DNA of 64,000 nt, from positions 1 through 64,000 of the forward strand of contig JRWQ01000016.1 in assembly GCA_000775715.1 (NCBI GenBank). The letters run 5' to 3'. Made by a program: the position numbers and the translations under genes. The notes under the pieces are model-generated. The model searched no databases. It saw only the letters and a program-made list of their open reading frames with translations, and was not told the DNA's origin. This document shows, one piece after another, positions 1 through 9,936 of this stretch. How positions within the stretch are numbered: the first letter of the stretch is position 1; each line of letters opens with the position of its first letter. The DNA is from Vibrio tubiashii. Its GTDB lineage: Bacteria; Pseudomonadota; Gammaproteobacteria; Enterobacterales; Vibrionaceae.

Positions 1-295
1 AATGTTTGAATTGACTGTGCCGGTATTACTACCGATTGGTCACTCAGTTCATTGAAACCTAAATTGATACCGAAGTATCTATTTGGATTATCATCAACGA
101 GTGCCCACACAGATTGATAGGTTTATATTGTTAAAGAGCTTTCCGACTGAGCATTGCTCAAAACGGACGGCCATTTTAGCGAGTTAAAGTTTAGTGTCAA
201 CCACTTTTTTCAAACTTTCTTCAAGCGTTTCCACTCGGCTAATTGACCTTACTAACTGGCCTAACGTTTCTGTTGAAGCGTTGCCGTGTCAGCGA
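1..295 (-). other. rRNA operon leader (5' external transcribed spacer)
   Basis: Read on the minus strand, this is the leader of a ribosomal RNA operon whose 16S gene lies just beyond the left edge. It contains the antitermination signals in the expected order: a boxB-like hairpin (TGAGC/GCTCA, 148-160), boxA (GCTCTTTAACAA, 128-139) and boxC (TGTGTGGGCACTCG, 98-111). These recruit NusA/B/E/G to prevent Rho termination in untranslated rRNA. The last about 95 nt before the edge are leader between boxC and mature 16S. The 16S sequence itself is not in the window. Confidence 0.93.
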
Positions 296-301
296 GGGGG
301 C

Positions 302-329
302 ATTATAGAGATCGCCATCACATTGGCAA
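302..329 (-). promoter_or_regulatory. rrn P1-type promoter
   Basis: On the minus strand there is a -35 TTGCCA (324-329), a 16-bp spacer and a perfect -10 TATAAT (302-307). A GC-rich discriminator (GCCCCCT) follows, typical of stringently controlled rRNA promoters sensitive to ppGpp/DksA. The stretch upstream of the -35 (about 330-372) has A/T tracts that could serve as an UP element. Transcription should start near 295 and run off the left edge. Confidence 0.9.
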
Positions 330-408
330 GCCCTTTTTGATGTTTTTTCTGACTTTTTTGCTGTTCGATTAAATTTCGATCTAAGAGGCCTATAATCCGG
401 TGTTTTCT

Positions 409-936
409 TTACATTTCTTTAAACTTATTAGCAAAGAGAGTCACTTTTTCCCAGTTTGTATACTCTACCTCTTTGGTTGTATCGGTCTCTCCACCAGTCA
501 TACTCATAATGAACTTAATCATAGTTCGGTCAAACCAGCCATAACGCGGGTAGTAGAGAGCACCAGCGAATACGCCAATGAGTTTAGGTTGCCAAGGCGA
601 CTTTTTAAGGAATGTCTTTATATAGACACTTCCTTCAGGTGTATCTTTACCTTGATCTTCTTTACGAGCGGTAAGATTGACACAGAAGAACGCAGCTTTA
701 CTCTGTTGCAATGCTAAGAGGTTACGCTCGATAAACTGATAAAGCTTTTTATTGAGATGACCATAACGAATCGACGCGCCAATAATAACGCGCTCATATT
801 GGCTAAAATCGACCGTGTCTAAAGTATGGAGATCACGCAATTCACACTCATACTCCGACAACTCTGCCTGAATATGATGAAGAATCTTTTTCGTTTGACC
901 TTCGCGAGTCGAATAGAGAAATAGCGCCTTTGCCAC
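409..936 (-). CDS. hemG: Menaquinone-dependent protoporphyrinogen IX dehydrogenase HemG
   Basis: HemG oxidises protoporphyrinogen IX to protoporphyrin IX in heme synthesis, passing electrons through FMN to the quinone pool at the inner membrane. The 175-residue protein is a flavodoxin-like, long-chain type: an FMN phosphate-binding loop near the N-terminus (YSTREGQT, residues 8-15), GASIRYG around residue 53, and the C-terminal MTGGETDTTKEVEYT stretch typical of E. coli HemG. The start is GTG at 936, chosen because AAGGAG sits about 6 nt upstream. It begins 9 nt after the trkH stop, so trkH-hemG is probably one transcript. The gene ends about 80 bp before the rrn promoter, the same hemG-rrn neighbourhood as in E. 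coli. Confidence 0.95.
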   Translation of the reverse strand: MAKALFLYSTREGQTKKILHHIQAELSEYECELRDLHTLDTVDFSQYERVIIGASIRYGHLNKKLYQFIERNLLALQQSKAAFFCVNLTARKEDQGKDTPEGSVYIKTFLKKSPWQPKLIGVFAGALYYPRYGWFDRTMIKFIMSMTGGETDTTKEVEYTNWEKVTLFANKFKEM

Positions 937-945
937 ATCGTCTCC

Positions 946-2403
946 TTAGCTACGCCAGAATGTAGGCGTAAGTAGTATCAATAGCGTAAAGATTTCCAAT
1001 CGACCAAATAGCATGGAAACAATCAGAACCCATTTTGCCTTGTCATTAACATCTCCAAAATGCACCGCCACTTCACCTAAGCCAGGGCCTAAATTATTCA
1101 ACGTAGCAGCCACAGCAGAAAATGCACTTAGCTCATCCATTCCTGTTGCGATAAGACCGAGCATACATACAACAAACACCAAGGCATAGGCGGAGAAGAA
1201 CCCCCATACCGCATCGACAACACGTTGCGATAGAGAGCTACCACCCACTTTAATGGTATATACAGCTCGCGGGTGAACCAATCGCTTCAGTTCTCGGACA
1301 CCTTGTAGCGTTAGTAGCAAAATACGAATTACCTTCATGCCGCCACCTGTTGATCCTGCACATCCACCGATAAAGGAGGAGAATAGCAACAGCACAGGCA
1401 AAAACAGCGGCCACTCAGAAAAACCTGTGGTAGTAAAACCTGCCGTCGTCGAAATCGAAACCGTCTGGAAAAGGGCTTGATCAAAGGCATCGTAGACTGT
1501 GTTGTACGAGTGATGATTAAGTAGAATAAGGAAGCACACAACAAACAGCAGCACTTGGATAAAGATAAATGCTCTAAACTCGGGATCTTTCCAATAGTAC
1601 TTTGGATGCACCCCACCAGAGGCAAAGGCTGCAAAGTGAAGTGAGTAGTTACATGCGGAAATCAGCAGGAATACTACGGTAATCATATTGATCGCATAGC
1701 TATCAAAATAACCCATACTTGCGTCATGAGTAGAGAAACCACCAATCGCAATCGTAGAGAAACTATGGCTTAGTGCATCAAATGGCGTCATGCCCGCTAG
1801 CCAAAATGCGCCTGCACACGCGAGGGTCAAACTCAAATAGATATACCAAAGTGCCTTTGCGGTTTCGGCGATGCGTGGTGTCATCTTACTATCTTTAACC
1901 GGCCCTGGAATTTCAGCGCGATACAACTGCATACCACCAATGCCTAGCACCGGAAGAATAGCAACGGCCAAAACGATGATACCCATACCGCCGAACCACT
2001 GCAGCAATTGGCGATAAAACAGTATCGCTTTCGGTAAGTCATCTAATCCAACAATGACGGTTGCCCCGGTGGTGGTTAATGCAGAGAAAGATTCAAAGAA
2101 TGCATCGGTAACCGAAATATTGGGATTATCAGCAATCAGGAATGGCAGTGAACCGGCACTACCCAGTACCGTCCAAAATAGAACAACAATCAAAAAGCCA
2201 TCACGAGCTTTTAGTTCATGTTTGTAGCGACGGTTTGGAAACCAACATAAGGTGCCGCAAAATAGCAGTACAAAGAAAGTCGTAACAAATGGAACACCAG
2301 CACCGTCTCGATAAATGAGCGCCACCAATGCGGGAGCTAACATAGAGAGACTAAACAGGGCGAGCAACAGCCCGACGATGCGAATAATGGATCGAAATTG
2401 CAT
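946..2403 (-). CDS. trkH: Trk potassium uptake channel subunit TrkH
   Basis: TrkH is the membrane pore of the Trk K+ uptake system and works with the cytoplasmic NAD(H)/nucleotide-binding protein TrkA, which is not in this window. The 485-residue protein is strongly hydrophobic with the four membrane-pore-membrane repeats of the family. Pore-loop motifs are visible: TTTGATVIVG, AIGGFSTHD, STTAGFTTTGF and LNNLGPGLGEV. FIGGCAGSTGGGMKVIR marks the intramembrane loop region. Length matches E. coli TrkH. The ATG at 2403 has no strong Shine-Dalgarno. It lies between yigZ and hemG, the conserved gammaproteobacterial order. Confidence 0.96.
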   Translation of the reverse strand: MQFRSIIRIVGLLLALFSLSMLAPALVALIYRDGAGVPFVTTFFVLLFCGTLCWFPNRRYKHELKARDGFLIVVLFWTVLGSAGSLPFLIADNPNISVTDAFFESFSALTTTGATVIVGLDDLPKAILFYRQLLQWFGGMGIIVLAVAILPVLGIGGMQLYRAEIPGPVKDSKMTPRIAETAKALWYIYLSLTLACAGAFWLAGMTPFDALSHSFSTIAIGGFSTHDASMGYFDSYAINMITVVFLLISACNYSLHFAAFASGGVHPKYYWKDPEFRAFIFIQVLLFVVCFLILLNHHSYNTVYDAFDQALFQTVSISTTAGFTTTGFSEWPLFLPVLLLFSSFIGGCAGSTGGGMKVIRILLLTLQGVRELKRLVHPRAVYTIKVGGSSLSQRVVDAVWGFFSAYALVFVVCMLGLIATGMDELSAFSAVAATLNNLGPGLGEVAVHFGDVNDKAKWVLIVSMLFGRLEIFTLLILLTPTFWRS

Positions 2404-2443
2404 GGTTAGATTGATTTGTGAAGCGTAGCTTCCGACTTCCTAA

Positions 2444-3073
2444 TTATCGTTGTTGTTTGTCCAATGAGGTAACCCGTACCTTGGCGCCACTCTTATTAAT
2501 AATGGTTTGTGTAAAAGCACTCACTTGGCGCAATTCAATCTCAACAACCATTTTAACTAAGTCACTATACTCAGCGTCCACTTCTTGGACACCAAACTGA
2601 GGAAAAAGAGACTGAGCTATCGGCATAAACCCATAGTCTAACTCTAGTAACAACTTTGTGGTTACTTTTTTCTCAATTGTTTGAAGCAACTTGAGTGCTT
2701 GTTGCACCCCACCACCATATGCCTTAACTAAACCACCAGTTCCAAGCTTGATACCACCAGAATAACGGGTCACTACAGCTGTGATTTCACCAACACCAGA
2801 TCCTGATAACTGAGCCAAGATCGGTTTACCTGCTGTACCAGAAGGTTCTCCATCATCACTAAAGCCCCATTTCATCGAATCCTCCGGGCGACCTGCAACA
2901 AATCCCCAGCAATTATGGCGAGCATCCGCATGCAGAGTCTTTATCTGATCAACAAATGCTTTAGCAAGTTCCACTGATGGCGTATGAGCGAGATGAGTAA
3001 TAAAGACGCTCTTCTTTATCTCTTCTTCAAACAGGGCCTGCTGCGCAGGTATCAAATATGGGAGTTCATTCAT
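2444..3073 (-). CDS. yigZ: YigZ, IMPACT/UPF0029 family protein
   Basis: A 209-residue YigZ protein. The eukaryotic IMPACT relative modulates GCN2; the bacterial role is not settled, although the fold resembles ribosome-associated domains. The N-terminal UPF0029 domain (about residues 10-120) shows AHTPSVELAKAF, DDGEPSGTAGKPIL and VTRYSGGIKLGTGGLVKAYGGG. A second, smaller C-terminal domain follows. I place the start at the ATG at 3073 (MNELPYLIPA), which aligns with the N-terminus of E. coli YigZ; an in-frame ATG at 3112 would add 13 residues unlike the family. Order yigZ-trkH-hemG suggests one transcript. Confidence 0.9.
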   Translation of the reverse strand: MNELPYLIPAQQALFEEEIKKSVFITHLAHTPSVELAKAFVDQIKTLHADARHNCWGFVAGRPEDSMKWGFSDDGEPSGTAGKPILAQLSGSGVGEITAVVTRYSGGIKLGTGGLVKAYGGGVQQALKLLQTIEKKVTTKLLLELDYGFMPIAQSLFPQFGVQEVDAEYSDLVKMVVEIELRQVSAFTQTIINKSGAKVRVTSLDKQQR

Positions 3074-3155
3074 AGATTTAGATAGCTTCGAAACGTGCCT
3101 GCAGTTTAGCACGAGAGTGAATTTGGCGTCGCATAAGATCTGTTTGAGCGCACAA

Positions 3156-3173
3156 TGTTAAACACTTGTTTAA
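3156..3173 (+). promoter_or_regulatory. Possible ArcA direct repeat upstream of fadBA
   Basis: Two copies of a TGTTAAA/TGTTTAA element start exactly 11 bp apart (3156 and 3167). ArcA binds direct repeats of this kind with 10-11 bp periodicity, and fadBA is ArcA-repressed in E. coli. The match is suggestive only. Confidence 0.4.
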
Positions 3174-3215
3174 AAAATGTATTGAATTTAACCACCAGCG
3201 AGTTCAAACTAAAGC

Positions 3216-3232
3216 AACTGGTCTAACCAGAA
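3216..3232 (+). promoter_or_regulatory. FadR operator upstream of fadBA
   Basis: AACTGGTCTAACCAGAA is a near-palindromic 17-mer very close to the FadR consensus (AACTGGTCnGACCnGTT). It sits about 90 bp before the fadB start. FadR would repress fadBA until long-chain acyl-CoA releases it. Confidence 0.82.
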
Positions 3233-3321
3233 TAACTATAATACCACTTTCCTTTATAGCGGTAGCCACTCAACCACCGCTGTACACGCAATCCTAAGAT
3301 TGTATGTCATGGAGATAGACA

Positions 3322-5493
3322 ATGATTTACCAAGCCGAAACCCTACAGGTAAAGGAACTACAAGATGGAATCGCTGAACTGAGCTTTTGTGCTCCAGCGT
3401 CTGTTAACAAGCTCAACCTTGCTACTCTTGAGTCTCTAGATAAAGCTCTTGATGCATTAAAAGCTCATAGCTCTCTAAAAGGCCTACTACTCACTTCAGA
3501 TAAAGACGCGTTCATTGTTGGCGCTGACATTACCGAGTTTCTAGGCCTATTTGCCAAACCGGAGCAGGAACTGGATCAATGGCTTCAATTAGCCAATAGC
3601 ATTTTTAATAAGTTAGAAGATCTACCAGTACCAACCCTTTCAGTTCTAAAAGGTCACACGTTAGGCGGTGGATGTGAGTGTGTACTCGCTACTGATATAC
3701 GTATTGGTGACAAAACAACCAGCATAGGTCTACCAGAAACTAAATTAGGTATCATGCCTGGTTTCGGTGGCTGTGTGCGTTTGCCTCGTGTTATCGGTGC
3801 CGATAGCGCAATGGAGATCATCACCCAAGGTAAAGCATGTCGCGCTGATGAAGCTCTAAAAATTGGCCTACTCGATGCCGTTGTTGAAACAGAGGCACTG
3901 TATGAGTCAGCACTTAGCACTCTAACCCAAGCTATCAACGAAAAGCTTGACTGGAAAGAGCGCCGCAAACAAAAAACATCACCACTGTCGTTAAGCAAAC
4001 TCGAATCTATGATGAGCTTTACAATGGCAAAAGGTTTAGTCGCTCAAAAAGCAGGCCCTCACTATCCTGCTCCGATGACAGCTGTTATCACTATTGAAGA
4101 AGGTGCCCGCTTCTCGCGTAACCAAGCATTAGATATTGAGCGCAAGCATTTCGTTAAGCTAGCTAAGTCTGAAGAGGCGAAATCTCTGGTCGGCTTGTTC
4201 CTAAACGATCAATACATTAAAGGACTCGCGAAAAAATCTGCGAAGTCTGCAAGTAAAGATACCCAACGTGCCGCAGTATTAGGCGCGGGCATCATGGGTG
4301 GTGGTATCGCATACCAATCGGCTCTTAAAGGTGTGCCGGTATTAATGAAGGATATCGCGCAGCCTTCACTCGACCTTGGTATGACAGAAGCTTCTAAGCT
4401 ACTCAACAAGCGTTTATCTCGTGGCCGAATAGATGGCTTCAAGATGGCAGGAATCCTCGCGTCAATCACGCCTAGCCTTCACTACGCAGGCATCGAAGAA
4501 ACAGATGTAATAGTGGAAGCCGTGGTTGAAAACCCGAAAGTGAAAGCAGCAGTACTCAGCGAAGTGGAAGAGCAAGTGAGTGAAGGTACAGTGATTACCT
4601 CTAACACCTCGACTATCCCAATCAACCTGCTAGCAAAATCACTCAAACGACCAGAAAACTTCTGTGGTATGCATTTCTTTAACCCTGTGCACCGCATGCC
4701 ACTGGTTGAGATCATTCGTGGTGAGCACACTTCTGACGAAACCATCAATCGTGTTGTGGCTTACGCGGCAAAAATGGGCAAATCACCAATCGTAGTCAAT
4801 GATTGCCCAGGGTTCTTCGTCAACCGCGTCCTATTTCCATACTTTGGTGGATTTAGCATGTTGCTACGCGACGGCGCTGATTTTACTAAGATCGATAAAA
4901 TCATGGAACGTCAGTTTGGTTGGCCTATGGGTCCTGCTTACTTGCTTGATGTTGTAGGTATTGATACCGCCCACCACGCACAAGCTGTGATGGCACAAGG
5001 CTTCCCAGAGCGTATGGGTAAAAATGGCCGCGATGCCATTGATGCACTATTTGAAGCCGATAAGTATGGCCAGAAAAATGGTAATGGTTTCTACAGCTAC
5101 ACCTTAGATAGAAAAGGTAAACCAAAGAAAACATTCAGCGAAGAGATTCTGCCTGTACTAGCGGATGTGTGTGCTGAAAAACAACAGTTCGACGATCAGA
5201 CCATCATTCAACGTATGATGATTCCGATGATCAATGAAGTAGTATTGTGTCTACAAGAAAACATCATTGCATCTCCTCAAGAAGCGGATATGGCTCTTGT
5301 TTACGGTTTAGGTTTCCCTCCATTCAGAGGTGGCGTTTTCCGTTATCTCGATAGCGTTGGTATTGCCGAGTTTGTCGCTATGGCGAAACAGTATTCAGGC
5401 CTAGGCGCTATGTATCAAGTACCACAGTTGCTGATTGATATGGCAGAAAAGGGCCAAACTTTCTACGGTTCTCAGCAACAAGGTTCTATCTAA
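3322..5493 (+). CDS. fadB: Fatty acid oxidation complex subunit alpha FadB
   Basis: This is the multifunctional alpha subunit of the aerobic beta-oxidation complex, with enoyl-CoA hydratase/isomerase and 3-hydroxyacyl-CoA dehydrogenase activities. The 723 residues contain an N-terminal crotonase domain (about 1-190) with the catalytic glutamates E119 and E139 in GGGCEC and GLPETK. The NAD-binding domain starts at [12 protein letters not shown] (about 319-330), and the dehydrogenase catalytic histidine is in [10 protein letters not shown] (about H451). Length matches E. coli FadB. ATG at 3322 follows GGAGATAGACA. fadA follows 12 nt later in the same operon. The upstream FadR-type and ArcA-like sites fit the expected regulation. 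Confidence 0.97.
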   Translation: MIYQAETLQVKELQDGIAELSFCAPASVNKLNLATLESLDKALDALKAHSSLKGLLLTSDKDAFIVGADITEFLGLFAKPEQELDQWLQLANSIFNKLEDLPVPTLSVLKGHTLGGGCECVLATDIRIGDKTTSIGLPETKLGIMPGFGGCVRLPRVIGADSAMEIITQGKACRADEALKIGLLDAVVETEALYESALSTLTQAINEKLDWKERRKQKTSPLSLSKLESMMSFTMAKGLVAQKAGPHYPAPMTAVITIEEGARFSRNQALDIERKHFVKLAKSEEAKSLVGLFLNDQYIKGLAKKSAKSASKDTQRAAVLGAGIMGGGIAYQSALKGVPVLMKDIAQPSLDLGMTEASKLLNKRLSRGRIDGFKMAGILASITPSLHYAGIEETDVIVEAVVENPKVKAAVLSEVEEQVSEGTVITSNTSTIPINLLAKSLKRPENFCGMHFFNPVHRMPLVEIIRGEHTSDETINRVVAYAAKMGKSPIVVNDCPGFFVNRVLFPYFGGFSMLLRDGADFTKIDKIMERQFGWPMGPAYLLDVVGIDTAHHAQAVMAQGFPERMGKNGRDAIDALFEADKYGQKNGNGFYSYTLDRKGKPKKTFSEEILPVLADVCAEKQQFDDQTIIQRMMIPMINEVVLCLQENIIASPQEADMALVYGLGFPPFRGGVFRYLDSVGIAEFVAMAKQYSGLGAMYQVPQLLIDMAEKGQTFYGSQQQGSI

Positions 5494-6681
<1,188 letters not shown>

Positions 6682-6699
6682 GCTTAAATCAAGAACCAA

Positions 6700-6728
6700 A
6701 ACGCCAGCTTAGTCGCTGGCGTTTTTTA
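6700..6728 (+). terminator. Terminator after fadA
   Basis: A 9-bp perfect stem (AACGCCAGC/GCTGGCGTT), a 6-nt loop and a T run. It lies between the convergent fadA and punR genes and has an A run on the other side, so it may work in both directions. Confidence 0.9.
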
Positions 6729-7637
6729 TTACTTTAACCAATCTTGATAAAGCTGCTGGGAACAGCCTAAATAATCCACCATCCACTGAATTAACTTGTG
6801 ATTGTCATCTTTACGCCAGACCAAACAACACTGACTGATAGGCTTTTCATCAGGTAAGGTTTTCTCCACCAACTCCCCACTCACGATGAGTGGTAGAGCA
6901 ATATGTCGCGGCATATAACCAACGCCGACACCATTCTTTAAGCATTCAATGGCACTGTACCAATTGGGTAGTAGCAGGCGACGCTGCTGCGGATAATGCC
7001 CCGTATGACGCTTAGGAAGCACACTCGAAGTATCATCTAAACTAATTGCCGGGAACTGACTCACATAATCCTCTGTCAGCTGTTGTTGTAGAGCACAAGG
7101 ATGAGTTGGAGACATAACAAACGCCCAATCCAAAGCTCCCATATCTCTAACTTCAAAATCACCACCGACAGGAACCGCAGATGTCGCTCCAATTACAATA
7201 TCAGCTCGCTCTTGAGCTATGGCTTCCCATGAGCCATTGAACACTTCCATGTTGATCTGCAACTCAGCAAATTCAAACTCTCGATAGAAGTCTTCAACCA
7301 AAGGTTTCAGCCTGTCTAATTTAACCACATTGTCCAATGTTAACTTGAGCCTTGATTGCCAACCATGAGCGGCTCGTTTGGTTTGAGCTTTAAGCTCTTC
7401 CATCTGGCGTAATAGAAGACGGGCTTCTGCAATAAACAGCTCGCCAGCAGGAGTGAGCTCGACTTTTCTTGGTAGGCGACGAAATAGAACAACATCTAAC
7501 TCTTGCTCGACCTGACGTACTCCATAACTGATTGCAGAAGGAACTTTGTGTAATACCTCTGCTGCGGCAGTAAAACTACCTAAACGGGCAACGGTATCTA
7601 ACATCTCAAGTGAAGATTTTGAGTACATAACATACAA
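6729..7637 (-). CDS. punR: LysR-family regulator PunR (YdhB)
   Basis: A 302-residue LysR-type regulator with an N-terminal winged helix (about 8-65; SFTAAAEVLHKVPSAISYGVRQVEQEL) and a C-terminal effector domain. It resembles E. coli YdhB/PunR along its length, including RVPSAxSYxVRQ-type helix residues, FNGSWEAIAQER, ADIVIGATSAVPVGG and the C-terminal CCLVWRKDD. In E. coli PunR activates the divergent purine-nucleoside transporter gene punC, and the divergent partner here is the PunC homologue. The start could also be M4. The assignment rests on recalled similarity plus context. Confidence 0.8.
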   Translation of the reverse strand: MYVMYSKSSLEMLDTVARLGSFTAAAEVLHKVPSAISYGVRQVEQELDVVLFRRLPRKVELTPAGELFIAEARLLLRQMEELKAQTKRAAHGWQSRLKLTLDNVVKLDRLKPLVEDFYREFEFAELQINMEVFNGSWEAIAQERADIVIGATSAVPVGGDFEVRDMGALDWAFVMSPTHPCALQQQLTEDYVSQFPAISLDDTSSVLPKRHTGHYPQQRRLLLPNWYSAIECLKNGVGVGYMPRHIALPLIVSGELVEKTLPDEKPISQCCLVWRKDDNHKLIQWMVDYLGCSQQLYQDWLK

Positions 7638-7680
7638 GCCTTCAATTTTTTTGATTGATAACTAGTAATTTTAACGTTTT

Positions 7681-7745
7681 ATTTTCTAGAAATCGAAAAA
7701 TAGAATTGTACCGCACGTAAATCAGGGTTGGCGCCAACTGATATT
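7681..7745. promoter_or_regulatory. punR/punC divergent control region with two palindromes
   Basis: The 146-bp gap between the divergent genes holds two dyads. ATTTTC...GAAAAAT (7681-7701) has the size and symmetry of a LysR box. GTTGGCGCCAAC (7727-7738) is a perfect 12-bp palindrome about 45 bp before the punC start. Either may be the PunR operator. The assignment is from symmetry and position only. Confidence 0.4.
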
Positions 7746-7783
7746 GAAGTAATTAATGATTAAATAATTTGATTGGTTGAATC

Positions 7784-8983
7784 ATGAAAATATCAAAACT
7801 ACAACTCGTTTTTCTCGCAGCTCTCTCAATGCTCGGTTTTATTGCCACTGATATGTACCTACCCGCTTTCAAAGCTATGGAAGTTGATTTCTCAACAGGC
7901 CCAGAACAAATTGCGCTTTCACTAACGGTATTCTTAGTTGGTATGGCCTTGGGTCAGCTTATTTGGGGACTAGCATCTGACAAATTTGGTCACCGTAATA
8001 CATTAGCCGCAGGTTTAGTGATTTTCACAGTGGCATCGTTTGGTTTGGCGTTTAGTGACCAAGTATGGCAACTGCTCGCACTGCGCTTTGTACAAGCGAT
8101 AGGAGTCTGTGCTCCAGCGGTAATATGGCAAGCAATGGTGATCAAGCGCCACTCGAGCCAGAGTCAACAAATTTTTGCCACTATAATGCCGCTGGTGGCA
8201 CTATCTCCTGCATTAGCTCCTCAGTTAGGTGTACTACTCGCTGACAACTTTGGTTGGCACAGCATTTTCGTTGCACTGACACTTATGGGAGTGCTGTTAG
8301 TCGTGGCTACCATGACGCAAAAAAATGAAAAGATAGAAGTCAAACAAACCAGTATCTCTTCAGACATCAAAGCTCTGCTAAAGTCTAAAACATACTTAGG
8401 TAACGTATTCATGTTTGCAACGGCTTCCGCAGCATTCTTTGCGTACCTAACGGGCATGCCAGAGATCATGTCACAGCTCGGTTATGAGGCGAAAGACATT
8501 GGTTTGAGCTTTATTCCCCAAACTATAGCGTTTATGGTGGGTGGCTACTTAGGTAAGCTGGGGGTACGCAAGTTTGGTGATGAAAAAGTACTGCGTCAGC
8601 TACTCGGTTTATTCAGTGTTGCAGCGCTGCTTATCTTCGTGGCGTCACAATGGGAATTGACCTCCATCTGGCCAATCCTAGCGCCTTTCTGTCTGATTGC
8701 GGTAGCGAATGGTGCGCTGTACCCTATCGTGGTAAACCGCGCATTGGCAAGTGCTAAACAAAGCCCTGCAACCGCCGCTGGGTTGCAAAACAGCCTACAA
8801 ATTACCGTGAGTAGCTTATCGAGTGCACTCGTGGCAGCTATGGCGAGTCAAGCTCAGCTCGTTACTGGTGTTGCGATTGTCATTTGTATGGGGGGTCTAT
8901 GGATAGGGTACATCCTGTCTAACCGAGAGTTGTCTAAACACTTCACAACACCTGATAACTCAAGAGTCGTTGGTGACGAGTAA
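7784..8983 (+). CDS. punC: Purine nucleoside MFS transporter PunC (YdhC)
   Basis: A 399-residue major facilitator protein of the drug:H+ antiporter-1 class, with about 12 membrane segments. It matches E. coli YdhC/PunC in several blocks: MLGFIATDMYLPAFKAM at the N-terminus, RFVQAIGVCAPAVIWQAMV, ATIMPLVALSPALAPQLG, GLSFIPQTIAF and ANGALYPIVVNRAL. In E. coli PunC imports purine nucleosides such as adenosine. An antiseptic/drug efflux role is the older generic annotation. The ATG lacks an obvious Shine-Dalgarno. It is divergent from its likely regulator punR and ends at a bidirectional terminator. Confidence 0.82.
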   Translation: MKISKLQLVFLAALSMLGFIATDMYLPAFKAMEVDFSTGPEQIALSLTVFLVGMALGQLIWGLASDKFGHRNTLAAGLVIFTVASFGLAFSDQVWQLLALRFVQAIGVCAPAVIWQAMVIKRHSSQSQQIFATIMPLVALSPALAPQLGVLLADNFGWHSIFVALTLMGVLLVVATMTQKNEKIEVKQTSISSDIKALLKSKTYLGNVFMFATASAAFFAYLTGMPEIMSQLGYEAKDIGLSFIPQTIAFMVGGYLGKLGVRKFGDEKVLRQLLGLFSVAALLIFVASQWELTSIWPILAPFCLIAVANGALYPIVVNRALASAKQSPATAAGLQNSLQITVSSLSSALVAAMASQAQLVTGVAIVICMGGLWIGYILSNRELSKHFTTPDNSRVVGDE

Positions 8984-8990
8984 ATAGGAA

Positions 8991-9012
8991 AAGAGCCGCA
9001 ATAGCGGCTCTT
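8991..9012. terminator. Bidirectional terminator between punC and a binding-protein gene
   Basis: A perfect 9-bp stem (AAGAGCCGC/GCGGCTCTT) with a 4-nt AATA loop, flanked by an A run upstream and T-rich sequence downstream. It lies between convergent genes. Confidence 0.82.
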
Positions 9013-9039
9013 AGCAATTTGTATCGGCTAAGTGAGTAA

Positions 9040-9816
9040 TTACAAACTCTTCAAACCCCACTTTTCAGCAGTCTTGTTAAAGAAACCCTGAGTTTTCTTC
9101 AGCTCGACCCAATGATTCAGATAGTTAATCCACACCTGATCATCTTGTGGTAATAGCATCGCAATCGGAGTTGGCTTACGAGGGTCTTTAACCGGCACAA
9201 TCGCTAACTGTTTAAATTTCTCCACCAGTGTTGCCGCTTCAACGTTGGACGTTACGGAGACATCGGCACGGCGGGCTAATAACTCTTGAAAGTCACGAGC
9301 AGGGGCTTCAATAACGATATGTTGCGCCGATGGGAAGAACTCTTTAACCATTTTTTCTTGCACAGTGCCCAAGGTCGCCGCTACCTTTATCTCAGCACTG
9401 TCAAAGTCACTCCAATCAGAAAACTTATCCAGGTCTTTTTTCTGTACTACAGGGACAAAAGCAAGATAAAAATAAGGCTGACTATAACCAGCGACTTTAG
9501 CGCGTGACATATTAAGCGAGGCACTACCAGTGATATCGTATTTGTTGGCAGTAATACCGTTAACTAAGGTTTTCCAATCCGTCGCGACATATTCCACCTT
9601 AACACCAAGATCTTTAGCAAGCTCAGTGGTGACATCAATATCAAAACCACGATAACTATTGGTCGCCGGATCTTTCATCGTCATCGGATTCCAATCCCCT
9701 GTAGTTCCGACACGCAACACACCTTTGTCTAAGATCTCTTGTAGACGACTTTCTGCATGAGCGACTTGGGTCAGAGCAAGTAAGCATATTCCTAGCACAA
9801 GCAACGTTTTTTTCAT
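9040..9816 (-). CDS. Periplasmic polar amino-acid-type binding protein (PheC-like)
   Basis: A 258-residue extracellular solute-binding protein, family 3. A Sec signal peptide (about residues 1-21, ending AHA) precedes the mature protein. Motifs are VLRVGTTGDWNPM, YRGFDIDVTTELAKDLGVKV, TANKYDITGSASLNMSRAKVAGYSQPY and a C-terminal KKTQGFFNKTAEKWG. The N-terminal half is also close to periplasmic cyclohexadienyl dehydratase PheC, a catalytic offshoot of this fold, so an enzyme function cannot be excluded. It is divergent from a permease gene, and no ATPase gene is adjacent. Ligand unknown. Confidence 0.75.
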   Translation of the reverse strand: MKKTLLVLGICLLALTQVAHAESRLQEILDKGVLRVGTTGDWNPMTMKDPATNSYRGFDIDVTTELAKDLGVKVEYVATDWKTLVNGITANKYDITGSASLNMSRAKVAGYSQPYFYLAFVPVVQKKDLDKFSDWSDFDSAEIKVAATLGTVQEKMVKEFFPSAQHIVIEAPARDFQELLARRADVSVTSNVEAATLVEKFKQLAIVPVKDPRKPTPIAMLLPQDDQVWINYLNHWVELKKTQGFFNKTAEKWGLKSL

Positions 9817-9936
9817 TTCAATTCCCTTAATAGAATGATGGTGGAAGATATTCCCTATAATTATTAACTATTAGTGCAACTTCATTGATAACATAGCAGC
9901 AACAAACGGATTTTATTAGTCGATACAAGGTGTAAT

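Noticed and set aside
1..60. Start of the mature 16S rRNA at the left edge
   Set aside because: The usual 16S 5' sequence does not appear before the edge; only leader is present.
3654..3998. Antisense open frame inside fadB (114 codons)
   Set aside because: Shadow of a strongly supported gene, without ribosome binding site or family similarity. The same applies to the other antisense frames in atp, glmU, mnmE and dnaA.
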